From CBCPMX01 sp965120355 (GTDB taxonomy: Bacteria; Bacillota; Clostridia; Oscillospirales; Oscillospiraceae): DNA of 64,000 bases. How positions within the stretch are numbered: the first letter of the stretch is position 1; each line of letters opens with the position of its first letter. Shown here one piece after another: positions 58,338-64,000 of the stretch. Location: NCBI GenBank assembly GCA_965120355.1, contig CBCPMX010000099.1, positions 1 to 64,000 of the forward strand, read 5' to 3'. A program made the position numbers and the translations under genes. The notes beneath the pieces were generated by a model. The model ran no database searches. It was not told the origin of the DNA and saw nothing but the letters and a program-made list of their open reading frames with translations.

Positions 58338-60656
58338 TTAGAGGAGCCCAAACAGGATACAGATCGCACGCAGGAAAAAAGCGGCCAACCATGCAATGAT
58401 ACACTGCCCCACAATGACGCCCAGGGCCCATTTGCCGCCCAGTTCCCGCCGGATGGAAGTCACAGCTGCCACACAGGGCGTGTACAGCAGGCAGAACACC
58501 AGCAATCCCGCTGCTGACGCCGGAGACAGGGCCGCCGTCAACACCTCTACAGAACCATAGAGGATGGAGAGGGTGGACACGACGCTTTCCTTGGCCATAA
58601 AGCCTGTGATCAGAGCGGTTGAGATCCGCCAGTCGCCAAAGCCAAGCGGTTTGAAAATGGGGGCGATCCAACCGGCAACCACAGCCAGAATGCTGTTTTG
58701 GGAGTCCGTGACCAGATGCAGTTGTGGGTCAAAGGTCTGTAGGAACCAGATCACAATCGTGGCCAGGAAAATAACGGTGAAGGCCCGCTGTAAGAAGTCC
58801 TTGGACTTTTCCCACAATAGCTGCAGAACGTTTTTGGCTCCTGGCATCCGATAATTGGGGAGCTCCATGACAAAAGGTGCAGCCTCCCCCTGAAACGCTG
58901 TGTGCTTCATCAGCAGCGCCATGGCAATACCTATCAGAATGCCCAGGACATACAGGCCAACGATGACCAGCGCGCTGTAGTCCGGGAAGAAGGCCGCTGT
59001 GAAAAAGGCATAGATGGGCAGTTTGGCGGAGCAGCTCATGAAGGGTGTCAGCAGGATCGTCATTTTTCGATCCCGTTCCGACGCCAGTGTCCGCGTGGCC
59101 ATGACGCCGGGCACCGTGCAGCCAAAGCCCACCAGCATGGGGACGATGCTCCTGCCGGACAGGCCCAGTTTGCGCAGGGGCCTGTCCAGCACAAAGGCCA
59201 CTCGTGCCATATAACCACTGTCCTCCAGCAGCGATAGGAAAAAGAATAACGTCACAATGATGGGCAAAAAACTGAGAACAGTTCCGACGCCGTTGAAAAT
59301 GCCGTCGATGACCAGCGATTGGAGAACTGCATTGACATGGCCTGCTTCCATCAGGGCTGTGACGGCCTGACACAATCCGTCGATGGCCAGCTCCAGCACG
59401 CTGGACAACCCAGCGCCGATAACGTGGAAGGTGAGCCAAAACACTGCTGCCATGATGAGAATGAAGGCTGGGATTGCGGTGAAGCGGCCTGTCAGGATGC
59501 GGTCGATTTTGGCGCTGCGGTCGTGGGATTTGCTATGTTGCGGCTTGACCGTGGAGGCCTGGCAGATCCGTTCAATGAGGTCAAAGCGCGTCTCTGCCAT
59601 GACAGCGGCCCGATCCATCCCCTGCGCTTCTTCCATCTGACGGATGGCGCCGTCCAATTTTGCCTGTTGGAGCGGATCCAGATGCAGCTGCTCCAGCACC
59701 AGCGGATCCCCCTCTGCCAGCTTGCCGGCGGCAAAGCGGATGGGGATGCCGGCGGTTTTGGCAGGGGCCTCAATCAGGCGCAGAATTTCAGACAGACAGC
59801 GGCAGATCGTGTCGTTGCCTTCGCCATAGCCGCACAGTTCCCGCCGCCCGGGCCGCTGGCGGGTTTTTGCGGTGTGGAGTGCGCGGCGGACCAGCTCGTC
59901 CACCCCTTCGTTTTTGGCGGCGGAAATGGGAACAACCGGTACGCCCAGCAGAGATTCCATCTCCCGGACATCGATGGCGCCCCCGTTGTCCCGCACTTCG
60001 TCCATCATGTTCAGCGCCACGACCATGGGCACATCCAGCGCCATGAGCTGTATGGTCAGGCCCAGGTTCCGCTCCAGATTGGTGGCATCAACGATGTTGA
60101 TAATGCCGTCTGGATGCTCGTCCAGGACGAAACGTCGGGTAACCAGTTCTTCGCTGGAATAGGGAGACAGGGAATAGATTCCAGGCAAATCGGTGACGAT
60201 GGCCTCGTTGTGGCCGCGGATGGTACCGTCCTTACGCTCTACGGTCACGCCGGGGAAATTGCCTACATGTTGGCTGGCGCCGGTGAGCTGGTTGAATAGA
60301 GTGGTCTTGCCGCTGTTCTGATTGCCCACCAGAGCAAAGGACAGGGGCGCATCGTCCGGAAGTGGGTCGCCTGACGGCGCAATGGGGCAGCGTTGAAGGG
60401 GGCGGAGATCGGAACGGCTGCCGCTGGCCGGGGAGCCGGGGCGAATTAGAATTCTTTCAGCCTCTTCCCGGCGGAGGGTCAGTTCATAGCTGTGGATACG
60501 GACCTCAATGGGGTCGCCCATGGGCGCGGCTTTGACCATGGTTACTGCCGCATTGGGAATCAGACCCATGTCCAGAAAGTGCTGCCGCAGCGCCCCTTCT
60601 CCGCCCACAGAACGGATGATGGCCGTCTTGCCAATGGGCAGTTCATTCAATGTCAC
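58338..60656 (-). CDS. feoB: Fused FeoA-FeoB ferrous iron transporter
   Basis: A 772-residue protein with an N-terminal FeoA (SH3-like) domain (about 1-75: LNELPIGKTAIIRSVGGEGA) joined by a short linker to FeoB: G1 GNQNSGKTTLFNQLTG, G2 region GNFPGVTVE, G3 DLPGIYSL, G4 LNMMDE, then a membrane region with two Gate domains (GFGCTVPGVMATRTL, MSCSAKLPIYAFF). It imports Fe2+. I start at GTG 60656, where FeoA homology begins. Fusions of feoA to feoB occur but are less common than separate genes. Confidence 0.93.
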   Translation of the reverse strand: MTLNELPIGKTAIIRSVGGEGALRQHFLDMGLIPNAAVTMVKAAPMGDPIEVRIHSYELTLRREEAERILIRPGSPASGSRSDLRPLQRCPIAPSGDPLPDDAPLSFALVGNQNSGKTTLFNQLTGASQHVGNFPGVTVERKDGTIRGHNEAIVTDLPGIYSLSPYSSEELVTRRFVLDEHPDGIINIVDATNLERNLGLTIQLMALDVPMVVALNMMDEVRDNGGAIDVREMESLLGVPVVPISAAKNEGVDELVRRALHTAKTRQRPGRRELCGYGEGNDTICRCLSEILRLIEAPAKTAGIPIRFAAGKLAEGDPLVLEQLHLDPLQQAKLDGAIRQMEEAQGMDRAAVMAETRFDLIERICQASTVKPQHSKSHDRSAKIDRILTGRFTAIPAFILIMAAVFWLTFHVIGAGLSSVLELAIDGLCQAVTALMEAGHVNAVLQSLVIDGIFNGVGTVLSFLPIIVTLFFFLSLLEDSGYMARVAFVLDRPLRKLGLSGRSIVPMLVGFGCTVPGVMATRTLASERDRKMTILLTPFMSCSAKLPIYAFFTAAFFPDYSALVIVGLYVLGILIGIAMALLMKHTAFQGEAAPFVMELPNYRMPGAKNVLQLLWEKSKDFLQRAFTVIFLATIVIWFLQTFDPQLHLVTDSQNSILAVVAGWIAPIFKPLGFGDWRISTALITGFMAKESVVSTLSILYGSVEVLTAALSPASAAGLLVFCLLYTPCVAAVTSIRRELGGKWALGVIVGQCIIAWLAAFFLRAICILFGLL

Positions 60657-60795
60657 AGGGAATCGCCTCTTGCAATCTGAAATATGATATGGTATAAACG
60701 GTATGTTATGAATTGGAAATATATTCCGGAACCGCGGGATGCGGCAGACGGAAGTGGAACGGCATATGCGCCGCACCGGCGCGGGAGAAACAGCC

Positions 60796-61207
60796 ATGCG
60801 GGACAATGGAATGCCGGTTTTGCTGGAAACGACGCAGCCCATCCAGGCTGAGCAACTTTGCAGTACGTTGGGGCTGCAGTTTCTGGAGTTGAATATGAAC
60901 CTGCCGGAATACCAGGCGGGCCGCATTGACGTGCCATATTTTCGATCCCTTGCGGAGCGGTATGGCATTTATTGCACGCTCCATCTGGATGAAATTTGGA
61001 TATCAGTGATTTTAACCCACATGCTGCCGCAGCCTATCGTCAAACAGTCCGCGAGGGCTGGACTTGTCCAACTGCCTCGCTCTGGCAGAAGCACACCGCT
61101 GCCGCATTGTGTCGGAGACCAAAACGGTAGCGGGGCTGCGGCAATCCGTCCGATGGCTCCGGGACGCCATCCCGGAAGACTGCACAGGCCGCCCTGTCGG
61201 CAAATAA
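60796..61207 (+). pseudogene. Decayed sugar-phosphate isomerase/epimerase
   Basis: The frame from 60796/60811 reads LGLQFLELNMNLPEYQAG and RYGIYCTLHLDE as in TIM-barrel sugar-phosphate isomerase/epimerases. At about 60992 one A appears to be missing: restoring it gives NLDISDFNPHAAAAYRQTV. A third frame then gives LDLSNCLALAEAHRCRIVSE and TKTVAGLRQSVRWLRD, the protein's C-terminal end, up to TAA 61205-61207. The ~130-residue middle is gone. So: one frameshift plus an internal deletion. Confidence 0.78.
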
Positions 61208-61224
61208 CCGGCAGGGCGCACCGT

Positions 61225-62481
61225 TTATCGAATCTGCCCGTTGCCGCGCACAATGTATTTATAGGTACACAGCTCCCGCAATCCCATGGGGCCTCTGGCA
61301 TGGAGCTTCTGGGTGGAGATCCCCATTTCACAGCCCAGACCGAATTCTCCGCCGTCAGTGAAGCGGGTAGAGGCGTTCCAATAGACGGCTGCGCTGTCCA
61401 CGGTGCGGATGAAGGTTTCTGCCGCCGCGGCGTCGCCGGTGACGATGCAGTCGCTGTGGCCGGTGGAGTGGGCGGCAATGTGCGCCACAGCCGCTTCCAG
61501 ATGATCTACCACCCGGACGGCCAGAATGTAATCCAGAAATTCTGTGTCGAAATCTTCCGGCCCGGCAGGCGTGCCGTCAATGACGGCGGCGGCTTGCGGG
61601 TCCAGCCGCAGTTCTACGGGCTGCAGGCCCGCCGCCTGCCTGCCGTCCACCAGCAGTGCTTTGAGCCGTGGAAGAAACGTTCCGGCGATTTCCCGGTGCA
61701 CCAGGCAGACCTCCTCGGCATTGCAGACGGAGGGACGGCTGGTTTTCGCGTTTTCAATGATGCGCAGGGCCATGTCCAGGTCTGCTGCCTGATCCACATA
61801 GACGTGGCAGATGCCGGTGCCGGTCTGGATGCAATTGACCGTCGCGTTCTCCACGCAGGCCCGGATCAGACCGGCGCCGCCCCGGGGTATCAGCAGATCC
61901 ACCAGACCGTTTGCGGTCATCAGCTCTGTGGCGCTGCGGCGGGAGGTGTCAGTGACCAGGCAAACGGCGTCCGCCGGCAGGCCGGCATCCGTCAGGCCCT
62001 GCCGCAAGGCGGCCACAATGGCCGCGGCACTGCGGTTGGCCTCTTTTCCGCCCCGGAGTACGCAGACGTTGCCGCTTTTCAGTGCCAGCGCCGCCGCGTC
62101 TGAGGTGACATTGGGGCGGCTCTCATAGATGATCGCCACCACGCCCATGGGTACGGCAGTCTTTTCGATGACCAGACCGTTGGGCCGCTCTACCCGTTCC
62201 AGCACCTGACCGACCGGGTCCGGCAACGCCGCCACTTGGCGGATGCCCTCGGCCATGTCGTGGATCCGGGCTTCGGACAGGGCCAACCGGTCCAGCATGA
62301 CCGGAGAAATGACGTCTCTGGCGGCATCCAGATCCTGTTTGTTGGCGGCCAGAATGGCAGGCATGGCCGACTCCAGCCGGCTGGCCATGGCCAGCAGCGC
62401 TACATTTTTCTGATGTGTGCCGGCAGTGCCGACTGCCGTTTTGGCGATCCCTGCCGCCTGTAAAAGTTCCTGTGTCGTCAT
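61225..62481 (-). CDS. proA: Glutamate-5-semialdehyde dehydrogenase (gamma-glutamyl phosphate reductase)
   Basis: A 418-residue aldehyde-dehydrogenase-fold enzyme, second step of proline synthesis. VIYESRPNVTSDAAALALKS, LRGGKEANRSAAAIV and the nucleophile PSVCNAEEVCLVH are diagnostic. Overlaps proB by four bases (ATGA). Confidence 0.95.
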   Translation of the reverse strand: MTTQELLQAAGIAKTAVGTAGTHQKNVALLAMASRLESAMPAILAANKQDLDAARDVISPVMLDRLALSEARIHDMAEGIRQVAALPDPVGQVLERVERPNGLVIEKTAVPMGVVAIIYESRPNVTSDAAALALKSGNVCVLRGGKEANRSAAAIVAALRQGLTDAGLPADAVCLVTDTSRRSATELMTANGLVDLLIPRGGAGLIRACVENATVNCIQTGTGICHVYVDQAADLDMALRIIENAKTSRPSVCNAEEVCLVHREIAGTFLPRLKALLVDGRQAAGLQPVELRLDPQAAAVIDGTPAGPEDFDTEFLDYILAVRVVDHLEAAVAHIAAHSTGHSDCIVTGDAAAAETFIRTVDSAAVYWNASTRFTDGGEFGLGCEMGISTQKLHARGPMGLRELCTYKYIVRGNGQIR

Positions 62482-63293
62482 GGCGTTTCCTCCTGAAGAG
62501 ATGGATTGACCCGGCTCCGTGGCGCCCGGAAGCGGGTGCCGATGGGTTCGCCTTCGGCGATACCATACAAATCCATGGGACGGGTCCCGTTGGCGATGAT
62601 CATGTCGCAGCCTGCGTCCATGCAGATCTGTGCGGCTTTCAGCTTGGTGATCATGCCGCCGGTGCCCAGGGCGGAGCCTTTGCCGCCGGCCAGAGCCAGA
62701 ATTTCCGGCGTGATAGTCTCAACCGTGGGGATTAGGCGGGCGTCTGGATCGGAGCGGGGATCGGCGGTGTATAAGCCGTTGATGTCGCTGAGCAGAATCA
62801 GGAGATCTGCCTCCACCAGCTGCGCCACAATGGCGGACAGCGTGTCATTCTCACCGATGGTAGTGGCTACGCCAATTTCTTCGGTAGACACTGCATCATT
62901 TTCGTTGATAATGGGCAGAACTCGCAGGGACAGCAGCCGCGTCAGCGTGTTCTGGACATTGGCGGAACGTTGCGTATCCAGAATGTCGTCCGCTGACAGC
63001 AGAACCTGGGCCACTACGTGGTGGAACTCGGAAAACAGCTTGTCATAGACGTACATGAGTTCACACTGGCCTACGGCGGCAGCTGCCTGTTTGGTGGGCA
63101 TATCCTCGGGCCGCTGCGACAGCCCCAGCTTGCCGCAGCCCATGCCAATGGCCCCGGAGGACACCAGAAGCAGCTGATGTCCAGCGTTTTTCAAGTCGCT
63201 GAGGACTTTGCAAAGCTGCTCTACTCGCCGGATATTCAGCTGCCCGGTGGCGTGGGCCAGGGTAGAGGTCCCGATTTTAATCACAATGCGCAT
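62478..63293 (-). CDS. proB: Glutamate 5-kinase
   Basis: A 271-residue kinase with RIVIKIGTSTL, LVSSGAIGMG, INENDAVSTEEI and GTGGMITKLKAAQI. It lacks the C-terminal PUA domain present in the longer form. ATG 63293 with GGAGG five to six bases upstream; a frame 15 codons longer has no RBS. Proline usually feedback-inhibits this step. Confidence 0.95.
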   Translation of the reverse strand: MRIVIKIGTSTLAHATGQLNIRRVEQLCKVLSDLKNAGHQLLLVSSGAIGMGCGKLGLSQRPEDMPTKQAAAAVGQCELMYVYDKLFSEFHHVVAQVLLSADDILDTQRSANVQNTLTRLLSLRVLPIINENDAVSTEEIGVATTIGENDTLSAIVAQLVEADLLILLSDINGLYTADPRSDPDARLIPTVETITPEILALAGGKGSALGTGGMITKLKAAQICMDAGCDMIIANGTRPMDLYGIAEGEPIGTRFRAPRSRVNPSLQEETP

Positions 63294-63346
63294 AGCTTCC
63301 TCCAACCGGCGGATGCCGGCTCTTTTTCTCTTTTTCATCAGAAAAT

Positions 63347-63363
63347 CACTGAATGGATCAGTG
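63347..63363. promoter_or_regulatory. Inverted repeat near the proB transcription start
   Basis: CACTGA-ATGGA-TCAGTG, about 24-40 bases downstream of the predicted start. A second pair, AAAATCACT (63342-63350) and AGTGATTTT (63385-63393), overlaps it and abuts the -10. Operator or leader structure; unknown. Confidence 0.4.
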
Positions 63364-63393
63364 TTTCATAAGGTAGTAAAATAAAGTGATTTT

Positions 63394-63422
63394 ATTATAG
63401 TAGTCAGATAGGAGAATGTCAA
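63394..63422 (-). promoter_or_regulatory. Consensus promoter of proBA
   Basis: TTGACA (complement of 63417-63422), 17-base spacer, TATAAT (complement of 63394-63399): perfect SigA consensus. Confidence 0.9.
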
Positions 63423-63525
63423 TGCAGGATATGCGCTGGGGTGGGGTTCTGTGAGGGGTTCCCGGAGCCGGACAGGAGGAAGCGGCTGGCGTTGGAACAG
63501 AGGGAAAAAGCGCTCAGAACGCATT

Positions 63526-63555
63526 TGCGCCGCAGAACCCAGGTTCTGCGGCGCA
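63526..63555. terminator. Terminator-like hairpin after the CorC/HlyC gene
   Basis: 14-bp perfect stem TGCGCCGCAGAACC/GGTTCTGCGGCGCA with almost no loop (two bases, so the tip will open). Weak T-tracts on both sides. Confidence 0.6.
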
Positions 63556-63583
63556 TTGATTTTAAAAGTATAAGCGGCCTGAA

Positions 63584-64000
63584 TTATTTTTCGGACGCCG
63601 GCTCTTCTTCCGGCGCCTGTATGGTTACCCGAATTTCAAGCACACGCTGAAAATCGGTGGACGTAACGGTGATAGACAAGTTCTGATACGTAAAGCTGTC
63701 ACCCTCATTGGGGACCTTGCCCATCTGCTCCATTACCCAGCCGCTGACGGAAGCGGAATCGGTCTCTGAATCTTCCGGCAGGCCAAAAAATTCGAAAAAT
63801 TCATCCAGATCGGTGCTGCACAGCACTTTGTATGTATGTTCATCCAGCTGTGTAAACTCTTCCACCACTTCATCATGCTCGTCCCAGATCTCGCCCACCA
63901 ATTCCTCCAGGATGTCTTCCATGGTGATGATGCCTAAAGTGCCGCCATATTCGTCAGAGACCACGGCAATATGGGATTTGGTCTTCTGCAGCATCCGCAG
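63584..64000 (-). CDS. CorC/HlyC-type CBS-domain protein, C-terminal part
   Basis: 139 codons of the 3' end; the 5' part lies beyond position 64000. HIAVVSDEYGGTLGIITMED and ILEELVGEIWDEHDE are the end of the second CBS domain of hemolysin-C/CorC proteins; the following ~80 residues (SGWVMEQMGKVPNEGDSFTY) form the CorC_HlyC transporter-associated domain. Full proteins have an N-terminal CNNM membrane domain and are linked to Mg2+ or Co2+ transport. The Glu-rich tail ends at 63584. Confidence 0.9.
   Translation of the reverse strand: MRMLQKTKSHIAVVSDEYGGTLGIITMEDILEELVGEIWDEHDEVVEEFTQLDEHTYKVLCSTDLDEFFEFFGLPEDSETDSASVSGWVMEQMGKVPNEGDSFTYQNLSITVTSTDFQRVLEIRVTIQAPEEEPASEK

Noticed and set aside
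60739..62103. 454-codon plus-strand frame
   Set aside because: Only its first ~60 codons belong to the decayed isomerase; the rest is antisense to proA.

Overview
The window is a 64 kb stretch of a high-GC, spore-forming Clostridia-type chromosome, most like gut Oscillospiraceae/Ruminococcaceae. Evidence: a complete spoIIIAA-AH operon, spmA/spmB, an AbrB regulator, T-box, yybP-ykoY and tetrahydrofolate riboswitches, the Firmicute gene order nusB..xseA-xseB-ispA-dxs-tlyA-nadK-argR-recN, an [FeFe]-hydrogenase-like enzyme, S-layer-homology (SLH) proteins, and frequent TTG/GTG starts. No rRNA, CRISPR array, transposase or intact prophage was seen.

Layout. 0-8 kb: a T-box(Gly) leader driving a MazG-like pyrophosphohydrolase and glyS; a membrane HExxH protein (DUF3810); an [FeFe]-hydrogenase-like protein; a nitrilase/PPOX pair; mntP behind a Mn2+ riboswitch. 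8.5-13.3 kb: spoIIIAA-AH, the mother-cell half of the feeding-tube complex. 13.4-24.5 kb: Asp23, an orphan Imm-5-like protein, then nusB to recN, interrupted by a GNAT gene fragment. 24.7-30 kb: D-aminoacylase, purA, a TrpR-like repressor, a methyltransferase and Hsp33. 30.1-30.6 kb: a four-tRNA operon (Val, Asp, Phe, Gly). 30.7-41.3 kb: HAD phosphatase, RqcH, Mini-III, a secreted CHAP protein, guaB, YbaK-like deacylase, aroF behind a putative aromatic leader-peptide attenuator, a phosphodiesterase, spmAB. 41.5-50.5 kb: abrB, rsmI, a tRNA1(Val)-type methyltransferase, ferredoxin, an SLH-anchored phosphodiester glycosidase, folT behind a tetrahydrofolate riboswitch, and an atypical PRPP synthetase. 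50.7-52.2 kb: three tiny genes next to tRNA-Pro, which look like an accessory remnant. 52.4-64 kb: comEC, holA, rnmV, an HD phosphohydrolase with a long leader, a DUF6514 gene with Spo0A-box-like sites, a fused feoA-feoB, a decayed sugar-phosphate isomerase, proBA, and the end of a CorC/HlyC-type protein.

Taken together this is mostly housekeeping chromosome carrying many RNA-level switches. The most unusual signal is upstream of aroF (DAHP synthase). A 26-codon reading frame with 7 aromatic residues among codons 10-23 sits between a promoter and a strong intrinsic terminator, the architecture of ribosome-mediated attenuation. Other candidates are a Spo0A-box cluster at a DUF6514 gene, a structured leader of an HD phosphohydrolase, and two clear pseudogenes.
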